Source: Pelargonium nanum (taxonomy: Eukaryota > Streptophyta > Magnoliopsida > Geraniales > Geraniaceae). Taken from it: a stretch of DNA of 40,503 bases. Under the pieces are notes generated by a model. That model did not search any database. It was not told where the DNA came from and worked only from the letters and a program-made list of their open reading frames with translations. The translations under genes and the position numbers were made by a program. Within the stretch, counting starts at the first letter, position 1, and every line of letters begins with the position of its first letter. The stretch covers positions 1 to 40,503 of the forward strand of contig JAYMTF010000306.1 in the NCBI GenBank assembly GCA_036897485.1. Reading direction: 5' to 3'. This document shows, in pieces, positions 11,411 to 22,845 of this stretch.

Positions 11411-11949
11411 TGGGTTGCAAAAAGAGGCGTTTTAGACATTTTCTTAAAATAACGCGCCACCAAAACTAAGCAACTAATTTATGAAACTCCCATTTCGTAT
11501 TTATGAAATTTACATAAATAATTCAAAAAATGTGTCATGAATGTATTTTTTATTATTTGGGAAGTGGGATATTTTTTTTTTTTTTTGTTTTTCGTTAAAG
11601 CATCAATTGGTCCTTCAACTTTCGCATATATATTTACTCTTATTTTTCGCATATGAATTCAAATGTATTAAATTACTCATGAAGATCAACAAAAAAGTTC
11701 ATTAAAGTCAATAAAATAATAGAATAAAAATATATATTTATTGTATTGTAGATGCACGTCACTCCACATAAGGAGAAAAAGAAAAAATTACGTAAAACTG
11801 ACAGTAAATTTCATTTTGTGTTTATATTTGAAAGTTTAAAAATTAACTTGACTTTTTTAAAAAAAAATTATGAACAAATTGGGTATAGCAAGTTGAATGA
11901 CTATATAAAATCTAAAACATTTAAACCGGATTGTGAGCTACCAAATGGA

Positions 11950-12138
11950 GCTAAAGCACAAAGTGTTTTTCCTCCGTCGCTTGACTTGGGAGCGGTGATG
12001 TAAAAGACCACTTTTGGTCCACTGCGGTTGCAGTGAGCTAGGCTAGGGACGTAAGTCCTGAAAATCATTTGCATGGTTCATTACACCCTCTCTTGAGTTG
12101 TCGCAACTGGGTTTGCCGCCACCTGGTGTATAAAAAAA
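11950..12138 (+). mobile_element. Possible SINE-like element with A-tail
   Basis: A stretch less AT-rich than its surroundings that ends in CCACCTGGTGTAT followed by nine A. The abrupt composition change and the A-tail suggest a short retroposon. No clear box A/B pair and no target duplication was found, so this is a weak call. Confidence 0.3.
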
Positions 12139-12263
12139 AACGAATTGTCTTTAACAAGCCTTTCCATTTGAAGTTTTTTAAAAAAATTACAAACTAAATT
12201 AGATCAAAATACAAAATTTAGGAATCAATTTGAAGTTTTTAACTATTTAGAAAATGAGTAACC

Positions 12264-12460
12264 AAGGCATGTTGGGCCAAGCGGTTGATGCGCTTTGGAT
12301 TCTCTTTGAGGTCTCAGATTCGAGCCTCCTTGTCGACGGTATGAGGTGAGATTTATGGATTTAAGAAGAAAACTAACAACTAACAGGGTGACGCCTTCAC
12401 TAGGAGGTGAGAAACGCAGAGAGAGAGTGAAGAAGATGCAGAAATGGGCAAAAATTATGA
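12264..12460 (+). mobile_element. tRNA-derived SINE-like element
   Basis: The sequence contains GGCCAAGCGGTTGATGCG (box-A-like), followed about 30 bases later by GGTCTCAGATTCGAGCC, a good match to the box B / T-arm consensus of tRNA-derived SINEs. The downstream body is not recognisably tRNA. It is not a tRNA gene, because no cloverleaf can be closed. The 3' end and target duplication were not resolved. Confidence 0.55.
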
Positions 12461-12540
12461 TCATAGGTGACGCTGGCGTGTAGCTAACCGATCAACTTGT
12501 TATTATAGTCCCAGACACGCCCGTGCCTTCTCTTTCTTAT

Positions 12541-12767
12541 CCCTCACATAATATTCATAAAATAATACCAATTAATCACTATCATTTTTTTCATATATAA
12601 AAAACGAAAATCAATTCCACACTCCAATTCCATCTTTCTTGTTCATTTTCCTGGAACCGCCAAACTCCATTTCCTATATAATTCCACACCTAGCTTAGCC
12701 GCTCGTGTCTCTGGATTTCCTCACCAATTCCTCTCAATTTTGTCGCAAGAACACGTTTTGCTCGGAA
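12541..12767 (+). promoter_or_regulatory. Thiolase core promoter and 5' leader
   Basis: A TATA-like CCTATATAATT at about 12673-12683 lies roughly 90 bases before the ATG, placing the transcription start near 12705. The leader after it is C/T-rich and contains no ATG before 12768. A second A/T stretch (CATATATAAAA, about 12592) is further upstream and less likely to be the TATA box. Confidence 0.55.
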
Positions 12768-15700
12768 ATGGAGAAAGCGATCAACAGACAGAAAGTTCTC
12801 CTCCACCATCTCCGTCCTTCCTCCTCCTCCGCTCGCGTCGACAATCCATCGCTATCTGTATGTTCTTTCTTTTTCATTATCCAAATTAATTTGATCCAGT
12901 TTTCTTGTTATTTGTAGCTAGACTGTAGATTATTCATGTTTCCTGCTTATTTTGATTCTAATTGAATCTGGATTCGGTTTTCTGCTGATTTTATTGTGTT
13001 TTGATTCGTCTGTTTGACCTATTTGTTTGGGATAGCTGATGTTTGTTCTCTGCTGGCTAGTTGAAAGTAAATTATGCTGTCTTAGAATTAGCGCCGACAG
13101 ATCTAGACCGTTGGTTGGATTTGAAAGTTTATCTGTTAGTATTTGGTATGAGTTTATTCAAATGATATCATTCCAACTGTTCTACATGTTCAAATGATAT
13201 GATTGGAGCTCATACACCATGAACTTGAGATAGTTTTGTGTGAATTCTGAAATAAAGTGTTGCTATGGTACTACTTTTGTGTATCTCTGTGTTTTAGTTG
13301 TCTATTTAAGAAGAAGGAATGGTAGTTGAATTTCCACTGGTTATATGAGTACTGTATAGTTCGATTTTATGAGAATTTCATGGAAAGCTAATGATTGATT
13401 GTGATAAACGCTCATTTATAATGTGGTAAGTGGAATGTATCATTTTATTAGGGCTACTGGATTCTGAATACTTTGTGTCAGAGTTTCCGTCGGTCCCGAG
13501 AAATCACCACTCTTTCTTCTTATTTTGGTTTTTGTGATCCGAACAGGCATCTGCCTGTTTGGCTGGGGACAGTGCTGCCTATCAAAGGACTGCTGCTTTT
13601 GGCGATGATGTTGTGATTGTGGCGTAAGTAGATTTGTTTGCAAATGATGTTTACATGATTTTCTGAATTGAGCTTGAGCTGGCCTATAATTTTTTTTTTC
13701 TGTTATAGTTGGGCACAATCATTTCTTCAATAAATCAATACCATTTTGTGCGTTTTCAATACAGAGCACACAGGACTGCACTCTGCAAATCCAAACGGGG
13801 TGGTTTCAAAGATACATATCCTGATGATCTACTTGCAGCTGTTTTGAAGGTTTATTTTATTTTACTTTTTGTTGCTTAATTATCCGTTAAGATTGAGCTA
13901 ATCATAGAATAATTCTTAAGGTCGTTTAGTTTTGCATGTTCTTTACTCAAGAAATGGTTATTTGGGACAGGCACTGATAGAAAAAACAAATTTGAACCCA
14001 AGTGAAGTTGGGGATATTGTGGTGGGTACAGTATTGGCACCAGGCTCCCAGAGAGCAAGCGAATGCAGGATGGCTGCATTCTATGCCGGTTTCCCAGGTA
14101 TGTTTATCTCATTCCATCTTTTGAGGATTGTGGCTTCCTGTCATCTTATAGCTTGTATCATATGATGACTGTATTTACAGAAACTGTGCCCCTTAGAACT
14201 GTTAACAGACAGTGCTCATCTGGGCTTCAAGCAGTTGCTGATGTTGCTGCAGCTATCAAAGCAGGATTTTATGACATAGGTAAGGAGGCACTTAGTCTGT
14301 TGAGGATGTATCATCTCCATATCTCTTTTTCAATAATAGGGACTTCCCTTTTTTTCTTCTAACACGTGATATTCAGGCATCGGAGCTGGTCTCGAATCCA
14401 TGACAATAAATCCAATGGCTTTTGACGGGACAGTTAATCCAAAAGTATATCATCTCACTGATTTTTTAATTAGTGCAATATTACTCAGTGAGACAACTAC
14501 TTCAACAAAATATAAGATTCTAATATGGCTGTTAATCATCACAGGTTGAAAAATTTGAGCAAGCTCAGAACTGCCTTCTTCCCATGGGAATCACTTCAGA
14601 GAATGTTGCACAACGTTTTGGTGTGACAAGACAGGAGCAGGATCAGGCTGCAGTGAGTGGGGCTAAATGTCTTTGTTATAGGATCATGTTAGTATTGCAA
14701 TTGTCTTAACTGATTCTATGTATTTATGTTGTTAGGTTGCATCTCACAAGAAGGCTGCTGCTGCTACTGCTTCTGGCAAATTCAAAGATGAAATAATCCC
14801 TGTTGCAACCAAGGTTTCTACTATTTTCATTAAAGTATTGAATGCACTAAATTTCTGAAAATTTTCTTGTATAGGTGGGCACTGATATATACATTTCTTT
14901 TGCATAGATTGTTGATCCAAAAACTGGCGACGAAAAAGCTGTGGTAATCTCTGTTGATGATGGAATTCGGCCTAACGCATCAGTTGCAGATCTGGCAAAG
15001 CTGCGACCTGTATTTAAGAAAGATGGGAGCACTACAGCGGGTACTGGACAAAGATCATATACATCTCTTTTTTAAAAAAACTAGTTATTGTTATATTCTG
15101 AAGATGTGTTGATCCATTGAGATTCTGTTCCATCTCACCAGTTGAAGTTTATTCTTCAGGGAATTCTAGCCAAGTGAGTGATGGTGCTGGAGCTGTTCTT
15201 CTTATGAAGAGAAGTATTGCAATCAAGAAAGGATTACCTATTCTTGGTGTTTTCAGGTATTAACTCAACACCAACCCAACAACAGGCCTAAAGTCTATCC
15301 GATAAGTGTGCGATTCAAAACTAGGAAATTTCTGTGTCTGTATTGACAGCAAATAAATAGTTCAATTATCTACAAAATTGTTCTCCATACGATAACAATT
15401 GAATTGGATATGAATCTACTTTTCTTGGGCTCAGATATCTATTTAATCTTTAAGATTCTCATGTGAAAGATGGTAGCAGATGTTTGCACTCTTTCGTCTT
15501 CTATGTGATCATTTAGAACTATGATTTCTTATTTGGGCTGAGGTTTTACCTACCGCTGCTCCGAGCTAGCAACCTCATTTTCTTAATTACTAACTCTTTT
15601 ACTTACTATGGACATTAAACTGTTCCTTTTTTTTTTTAAATAAAAATATTGGCCCAATGGGCCGAGCCGCACAACAAGGGTAGCTCTCTATTTTTCCCAT

Positions 15701-17230
15701 TACCCCTCCCCACTCCTATCTACAGTAAAACTATTGTCCTCATTGTTTCTCAAATGTTTCCCCATTTTAATGAAAAACTAGTTGCATACTCAGAACTATT
15801 TCTTGTCATGTAGGACTTTTGCTGCTGTTGGCGTTGATCCTGCTATTATGGGTATTGGCCCTGCTGTTGCAATTCCAGCTGCAGTCAAGGCTGCAGGTCT
15901 TGAGCTTGACGATATTGATCTTTTTGAGATAAATGAGGTAGTAATTTTTATCAACTCCTCACTGTTGGTTGTGCCTCTTCTGTAGCTAACATAGATGTTA
16001 ATATTATGACAATTCTAATGCTTGTTGTGTAGGCTTTTGCATCCCAGTTTCTGTATTGCCAAAAGAAACTGGGTCTTGATCTTGAAAAGATCAATGTTAA
16101 TGGCGGTGCAATGGCTATTGGGCATCCTTTGGGTGCGACAGGTATTTACTTTTACTACATAGTTTCTAATTCACTACTCTGTCTTGAGATTTTTTTTAAG
16201 ATCCTATTTCTTAGTGATGTAATATTAACTGAAAAAACTGATAATTTCTCCTCAGGATAATTTATATCTGGGTGTATTTCTCTTATGTACATACAAGAAT
16301 AGCATTCTTCTAAGGTAGCATTTGGAATACGAGTTTTGGTCTGAGAATGTGAATGAGAATGAGATATATTTATTGTTAGTGTTTGGATTAGAACCTCCTC
16401 ATTTTCATTTTTATTCTCATTCCCATTTTCATCCCTATTTCCTTACTCATTAACAACTTGTTTCCTATCTAAGATGGATGGATTTTATTTCTCCATCTTT
16501 TATGGTGCAACTTACATTTCAAAAATCCATAATTTTATGTTCGAATGTTGATTGAGATATTTTTTTCTAAGTTTCATGTAGTGTTTTGGAGGAATATGAT
16601 TATATGGTTATTTTGTCATTGCACATATTTATATGTGAAAATTCTGATATAATTGGAAAATAAGATTTACAAAATTCATATTATTTTGGTTGAGGGTCCG
16701 ATTAGATTGACTTTTTTTTGTAAATTGTCACTACATGAGAATGTGATTGAGTCCTAAACTAATAATGTGATTCAAGTATTACTGTATTCCTATTCTCATC
16801 AAAATTTTAAGCTCAATGGCACCTAAATGTATTCAGTCCCAGCTTGGGTAATGCCTGAATCTCGTGCCATCAAAATGGATTTTGGCCCAACTTGAGTAAT
16901 ACTTGAATCTCATGCCGTTGAGTATAATGTTATGCTTGCTGCAGGTGCCCGCTGTGTTGCTACTCTATTGCATGAGATGAAGCGTCGTGGAAAAGATTGC
17001 CGATTTGGAGTTGTCTCAATGTGCATAGGTACTCTTCATCTGTCTGTTTGTCTGTCTGTCTCAGCATTAGATATAATGACTTATAATATGTGATAACATG
17101 ATGTTTTTAATTGAACGCAGGCACTGGGATGGGTGCAGCAGGTGTCTTTGAAAGGGGGGATTGTGTCGATGAGCTGTGCAATGCAAGGAGAGTCGGAACC
17201 AATAGTCTACTGTCAAAAGATGCTCGGTAG
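12768..17230 (+). CDS. KAT2: Peroxisomal 3-ketoacyl-CoA thiolase (KAT2/PED1 type)
   Basis: Last step of fatty-acid beta-oxidation: cleaves 3-ketoacyl-CoA with CoA to acetyl-CoA and a shortened acyl-CoA in the peroxisome; also needed for jasmonate synthesis. Exons: 12768-12857, 13547-13623, 13765-13849, 13971-14097, 14181-14279, 14377-14444, 14545-14652, 14736-14813, 14908-15040, 15160-15256, 15814-15937, 16033-16141, 16945-17028, 17121-17230. The joined frame gives 462 residues, the length I recall for Arabidopsis KAT2. The start is fixed by a PTS2 signal, R7-Q8-x5-H14-L15, with the conserved presequence Cys34. Catalytic residues are present: C138 in NRQCSSG, H393 in [10 protein letters not shown] and C425 in SMCIGTG. 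All introns are GT-AG. There is no sign of decay, so it is probably active. It diverges from the kinase. KAT2 rather than a paralogue such as KAT1 or KAT5 is inferred from overall resemblance. Confidence 0.95.
16313..16826. mobile_element. Possible hAT-type MITE in thiolase intron 12
   Basis: Intron 12 is unusually long (803 bp). It carries GGTAGCATTTGG near 16315 and the roughly inverted AATGGCACCTAA near 16815. Inside each end are GAATGAGAATG-type and CATTCTCATTCC-type runs typical of plant hAT-related MITEs. The termini are diverged and no target duplication was found. Confidence 0.35.
16838..16916. repeat. 31-bp imperfect direct repeat near the end of thiolase intron 12
   Basis: 16838-16868 and 16886-16916 match at most positions (both have the form CCC-A-CTTG-GTAAT...TGAATCTC-TGCC), 48 bases apart. 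It lies just upstream of the intron 12 acceptor at 16944. Probably a local duplication or part of the neighbouring repeat. Confidence 0.6.
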
Positions 17231-17311
17231 AATAAATAGATTGATTCATGATATGTCGCAGTAGTCTGTTGTCGAACGGTAGAATAAATAGATTTGTTCA
17301 TGACATGTTGC
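17205..17311 (+). repeat. Tandem duplication across the thiolase stop codon
   Basis: The last codons, the stop and the first bases of the 3' UTR are repeated. CGGTAGAATAAATAGAT at 17225 recurs at 17277, with similar flanks on both sides (AGTCTACTGTC / AGTCTGTTGTC and TTCATGATATGT / TTCATGACATGT). Offset is about 52-58 bases with a small gap. Only the first copy is in frame after the coding sequence. Confidence 0.8.
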
Positions 17312-17363
17312 AAGTTCCTGCATTAATATTACTATTAGAAGTTAATTAAGATCCTAGTTATGC

Positions 17364-17369
17364 AATAAA
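17364..17369 (+). terminator. Candidate polyadenylation signal of the thiolase gene
   Basis: AATAAA about 135 bases after the stop codon, followed by T-rich sequence. Two more AATAAA hexamers lie much nearer the stop within the tandem duplication and could also be used. Plant poly(A) signals are loose, so this is tentative. Confidence 0.4.
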
Positions 17370-20340
17370 GTTTAATATTTTGTTTGGAAACTATGTCGGA
17401 GGTTGGAGGACGAATGGATGATATTCATGTTTACTTTCGAGACAGTGTATTATTTTTCCTAGTGCAGTATGTTTCTGCAAAAATGTGTTCATTATGGGAG
17501 ATGGAGATGGAGATTTTTTTCGGCTGCCTTTGGTGCTTCACTTGTAATGAAAATGTACTATGGCGAATCCGACAAGAAACATAGAGAGGTAGAAGATGGT
17601 GGAAATCTAAAGGGTGGAAACATGAGACTACAATTAGATACAACGACGCGATGTTATGTAGAGAATTCACGTCTATACAAAAGAGAGTGGCCAAGGACTG
17701 GCTTAAGTCAATATTGATAGGTTTGTGCAATCATCGCTAGGTTTCACATTAGGCGAAGGTTCAAAAAGAGCATGTCGTTTGATAACATAAATACATGAGC
17801 CACATATCAGCGTCTTGTGAGCTTACTCGTTGATGATATGTTAATCAAACCAATACAACCCCAAACATGTCAAAAGTTTGAAGGAGGCATTCTACACTTC
17901 GAAAAAGTATGGAATGAAGCCCAATGTGAAAAATGCACACTTGGGGATCGAAGTAAATCAAGATAAAATATATCCATTCCAAAATATTGGTCAACCAAGA
18001 AACAAATGATTGCTTTTTTCTTAAAGTTTTTTAAAAAAAAGTAAATTATAGTAAACAGACCTGTGTACGCATACGTTTTTAAAAATCAAAGTGGAAGCAC
18101 GAAAAGAAAACTTATAATGGAAGTATATAATAAAAATTGACAAAGTAGTAAGCAACAAAATTATATTATCTAAGAATAAGCTTAAAAGCTACTACGCCTA
18201 CAAGAGAGGTTTTACCCTACCCCAACATTTAGTATATGAGTACCCTAAAATCATAAGGTAAGAAGAAAAATATTCATTAATATTTAATACAGTTTTAGAA
18301 GCACTAATACTCAAATATAAACTAAGGTCATCAAAAGTTCCCCAAATCTATGTCACAGGATGATCGCAATCCATCGAGTTCTTGGAGGTATCACCCAACC
18401 AATTTCTACATTTATCCTAGGCTAGTGAGCCAACACCATTAGATCTAATTCCGTAAGATTCAAAATCATTGATGTTAACTTTGATCTATGGATCCACCGG
18501 TTTGTGCCATGAGATGGTAATGAGAGTTTTAGAACTAGAGCCAACAAAGACGAAACTAGAGTGATAAGACTATAACTTTTGAAATTGCAGACTGAAAAAT
18601 AGAGTTAGGGTTGCAAAAATTATATTAAAAAATATATTTCTAAGACTATTTCAAATACCCAAAAAAATATATATTGAAAAGAGTAGAACCATGGAATGCC
18701 CATGGGACCCAAAATATAACAAGAAAGGTTGAGATTGAGCCAAAACCAGAAGCTATATTCATACAACTCTTTTCATGGTTCAAAGTTCAATTACTTAATA
18801 ATTGATCTTTTGTTGTTGCCTTTGGTCATCACGTATATTTTGTACTTCAAACTTATTTGATAAGAATTAAACATCTTAGCATACCACTTTAAATATTTAT
18901 ATATAATTGAAACATTAACAAAGTTCATTTTTTCTCTAGTTTTTCAATATTTATAAAAATCGTGATGAGTGAATTTTGGGTCATTAGAATGAGTTTTTAG
19001 AGCCCGCACAACGGCAACACATTATTAAATGGAGACCTAAGTATGTATCCAAGAAATCTACTTCGATGTGAGAGTACGATCTGGCTGAAAAAAATCGTAA
19101 CACCTCTCTAGGGAGAATTCTAGAAAATGTATTGGAGAGATAAGTTTTCAATGTGAGTAATGAGGTATGCTTCGGGGGGCCACTAGAATGCTTGGCTCCT
19201 AGCTTCTTGGGCGTACCGTCCATGAGCGCCTTGTGAGCTTAGGAATATCTGCGTGAGCTTCAAGCACCCGCGTGGTGGAGTGGAGTCCCTATTAGCGCTT
19301 ACCATTTTAAGTAGCAACCTAATGTCATACTAAGGCGTGGAGGATTGGAGGTATCTCTATGAGAATGAGAGCCTTAAGTGTGTCCTGGTGAGGCATCCAG
19401 TTTTGAAAGTGTCCTAATGAGGCATAGAGGTTGGATGTGTCCCATGAGACAGGCGCCTTGGAGGCTAGGCCATGTGTGCTGGAAAAGTTGGAGGCTCGTA
19501 TTGGAATCAAGATTATAGTCTTCGATCCATTCATTTTATGTCTATTTGGTTCAGTTTGGTCTAGGCCGATTTCAATATTTTAGTTTAAATTTTTTTATTA
19601 ATAATTGTATTTATTTTATTTTTATGACTTTTAGTATAAAATAATAATTCACTATTCTTAACTCGAGTTCATTTCAATTATAATTATTTCTCTAATTTTT
19701 AATTTTAAAGGTTTAAATCATTCACAATTAGTATAGTTTGGTCAGTGGACTAATTATAACTGACTTGGTCTTCAGTCGGGACATTCACAATGAGTATGGT
19801 TTTCAATCCACATTTCATGAGTCATTTAGTCTCGGTCCGATTCGATCCTGGACCAATAACTAGCCCTAACCTTGTCAAGTGTCTTAAAGAGGTAAGAGAT
19901 CTCTTTTAGAGGAGATACACATTCTTGATGTTTTTGAAACTTCTCTCGAGGATGAGAGACAAGTTTATTGACGTTTGAGGTCTTTTTACTTTTATTATTA
20001 TTAGCTTTGGAGACTTCTTTTCACGAATATATAATTTTTTTTGGAGAAGAGACTACTATGATATTTTGAAAATTATTTTGGAGGCGAGAAACCACTCACC
20101 TTAAAAGATTCTCTTTAAAAAGAGTTCTTGAAGGTGCGACATCTCTCTTGATGTTTTAGAGTTTATGGGGTAGAGCATGATGCACACGGGAAAAATACGT
20201 GCATACGTCACTTCATATCTAACATTTGTCGTTGCTGAGGTGGCGCTCAAACGTCACATTATTATTTTCTGGTATCACCAATTTCATTTTGTACACGCAT
20301 TTGACATGTAAAATAAAAAACATGAAAAATTGATTTCCCA
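17370..20340. other. Intergenic region between thiolase and PIE1
   Basis: About 3 kb of mostly AT-rich DNA without a supportable gene. A gypsy relic lies at about 17780-18000. The part at 18000-18980 is low-complexity AT-rich DNA. 19000-19540 is less AT-rich and contains repeated phrases around GAGGCAT and GGAGGC, possibly part of an old element. 19540-19860 carries two similar GGT-C-GATT-type stretches near its ends. None of these could be assigned to a family. Confidence 0.5.
17780..18000 (+). pseudogene. Ty3/gypsy reverse transcriptase relic
   Basis: Short collinear pieces of the gypsy reverse-transcriptase palm are visible in changing frames: ATYQRLV (about 17801-17821), VDDMLIK (about 17828-17848), KYGMKPN (about 17905-17925) and GIEVNQDKI (about 17946-17972), ending near PRN. 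Frameshifts and deletions separate them and no flanking gag, integrase or LTRs were found. It is a dead fragment. Confidence 0.75.
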
Positions 20341-20562
20341 AAAACTAAAAACCTAGAACAGAAAACAAATCCACTCAACCAAACAGAACGCGACCCTTAC
20401 AGGTTGAGTTGAAGAAACTGGAAAGCAATGAAAGGTGAACTCGTGTTCTGCCTCTTGCCCTAGAGCTCCGACGCCGCACCCACCGCCTCCGTCGCCGTCG
20501 CCGTCCGTCCGTCGGCATCGCCACCACTGCTTCGCCGTTCGTCGGTCACCGCCGTTTCTCAG
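20341..20562 (+). promoter_or_regulatory. Probable promoter-proximal region and non-coding leader exon of PIE1
   Basis: A C/G-rich stretch (about 20435-20562) ends at a good donor, TCTCAG/GTACCCC (GT at 20563), and is followed by T-rich intron-like sequence. Its composition and position fit an untranslated first exon spliced to 25386, where TTTTATAG ends a pyrimidine/A-rich tract 41 bases before the PIE1 ATG. It contains a tiny ATG frame of 11 codons (20428-20463). The splice is inferred; no transcript data are available. Confidence 0.5.
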
Positions 20563-22737
20563 GTACCCCATTCTTTCTCACGAGTGTTTGTATCGTAGCC
20601 GCCTCACACAGCTCCTCCGCCTCCGCCTAGTCTCTTCGCTCTCCTGTTTTCTTCTTCTCTTCTTCGGGAAGCTTCCTTTTAATCTCTCATCATTTTATGC
20701 TTTGATCCATTCTTCTTCTTGGAGTAGATCTGTGTCGTGATTCACATGCATTACTGTACCTTTCATGTTTCTTCACCAGATTGATATTTAGCTTCGTTGA
20801 CTTCTTTTTTGTGCTTAATTTCTGTGTCCTGACCTTAGGTTTCATGAAGTGCATTTTTTTTCTGTCTTAAAGGCTGATTTTGGATGTGATTATGTTTGGT
20901 TTGAAATGGGTTGGTTTCATTTAGTTATTTGTTTTCTAAATTTTAGATTTTGTTGTTGTTTTGTTTTAGTCACTGATTTGGTTTCTTTGTTAGCTCACTC
21001 AGTCTATTCCCTTAATTTCTCGTTTTGATGGTTGTGCTGCATATTCTGTTATTGAAGCCGAAGGGTGCATCAAAATTTATTTGGGTATAATAAAAATTCG
21101 TAAATTTGTGCCTGGTTTAATCATGCTGCTTTTAAGATGTGATTTTCAGGCTTATTGTTGGATTTCGGAGATATATTTGCTTTTCCTGCTGCTCGAATGG
21201 CTGATTTGTTTTTGGTTGGTTGAGAGTATTAGTCTGAATATGTTTTGAAAGTATGCATGATGATGATTGCTATTTTGGTTGGGTTGGGTTGGGTTCTCTG
21301 TGTGAGCTCTAAACTAAATCCACCTAGAGTCATGGCAAGTAGAAGAGGAAAAAGGAGCTGTAGCCACTCTATTTCACCCCATTTAGGTATTTGGTGTTGA
21401 CTAGTTTTTGTTGCAAATGATTGACTCATTATACAGTATTGGGTTTTTGGATTGAAACTTATAGTGGAGGGATTGAATACATGTGAGTTGTATGAGGGCT
21501 AGTATGTGAACCTTCTGATTTGGTTAATATGTACTATTTGTCAGTAGTGTGTAAGCAAAAAATTGCTGGGCATTGATGATTAGATCTTCAAATTGAAGAT
21601 ATATTGGGGCAAGAACCTGATTTTGTTTGATATGTTGGTATTTGTAGCATACTTAAATAAAGTCTAGGGAGAATACACCTTATGCATCATATAAGTCTTC
21701 ATGATGAGCATGGCAAAGTTGTTTTGTGCATTTTTCTTGAGAGGCAAACATGGCATTTTTTTAGATAGAAATACTAATCTTGATAACATGATTGGTGAAT
21801 TAGAACCATATTATTTTGGTTGAGATGTGATTAATGGTGTGTTTACGATAACACACATGGTTTTAGTTTAGAGGATAAATGATGATCTTTAGATTTGCTC
21901 CCCTATCTTTGTTTTCATTTATAAAGTTCATGTCCATTTCTTTGTTTTCATTTATAATGTAAGCTCATGATTTTGGTTCTTGTATGTGAATGCTTCATAA
22001 GTTCATGGTGAACACAACTCTATTTGTTAAACTACGGTGCCGGTGTTTGTTCAAAGAGTAATATGAAAGCAACTAGGATTGATGTATTCCATTTTTTTTA
22101 TGGTGTACCTTGAGGAATGAGTTTACGTTATGTAGGTAATGAAGGACGTCATTAAAATTTAAACAAGTTACATACAGTTCACTAGATCCTATCAGTTCAT
22201 ATCTTTGTGATTTTCATTCTTGCAAGTTTTTCAATTGTTCCCTCATTGAACTTCCATTTGAGCTTGCCTCGACTTATTTCATAATCGTGACTATTTTCCC
22301 GAACTTTTTTTGTGGAAACTTTTAATGCAATTATGTGTAAATAGATATGATTCAATAGCATAATTCCATGTGACACTCCATATAGCCAAGTTTTCAAGAC
22401 TTGAGAAAGAGCACAATGGTTTCGATAATATCAATCTACACTGATAGTAACAACTAAGGGTTGGATGAATTGACTACCAAGTTTTAGTTAGATACAATGC
22501 TTTTTTCACACATTCCATTTTGTTATTGATTTTAAACTACTTATTCTAAACAAGAATTACCCTTTAGACTACATTTTTGCATTTCGGTCGCTTATCTTTT
22601 AAAGAGTGAAACATCATAGCCAATTATCAAAGTTCGACAAACATTACACATTGGGATGTAAAAGTCTATATTATCAACAAGTATACCCAATGTGAAATGA
22701 AAATGTACCAACCACAACTAATAACACTAAATAAACA

Positions 22738-22845
22738 CATCATCTTGATCAATTATGTATTAAGCACCAAAATGCAATCAAAATCCAAATGCATCATCTT
22801 GACTAGTTTTGTATTAAGCACCAAAGTGCCATCATAATCCAAACA
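22738..22845. repeat. 54-bp tandem repeat at the inner edge of the left TIR
   Basis: Two copies starting CATCATCTTGA at 22738 and 22792 share GTATTAAGCACCAAA and ATCCAAA at the same spacing. The right TIR contains only one recognisable copy, so the duplication probably arose after the element formed. Confidence 0.7.

Larger units (their letters stand above)
11411..12540. other. Divergent intergenic region between kinase and thiolase
   Basis: AT-rich DNA between two head-to-head genes. It contains T- and A-runs and the two SINE-like stretches listed separately. No gene is supported. The small open frames here overlap the repeats or low-complexity sequence. Confidence 0.5.

Noticed and set aside
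11752-12003. 83-codon Lys-rich frame in the kinase-thiolase spacer
   Set aside because: Low-complexity A-rich sequence running into a SINE-like repeat, with no recognisable domain.
12264-12330. tRNA gene suggested by box A and box B-like sequence
   Set aside because: No acceptor stem or anticodon arm can be formed; it fits a SINE promoter better.
20435-20740. Pro/Arg-rich 101-codon frame at the PIE1 leader
   Set aside because: It lacks an ATG start, crosses the proposed donor at 20563 and then runs through T-rich intron-like sequence; low-complexity composition explains it.
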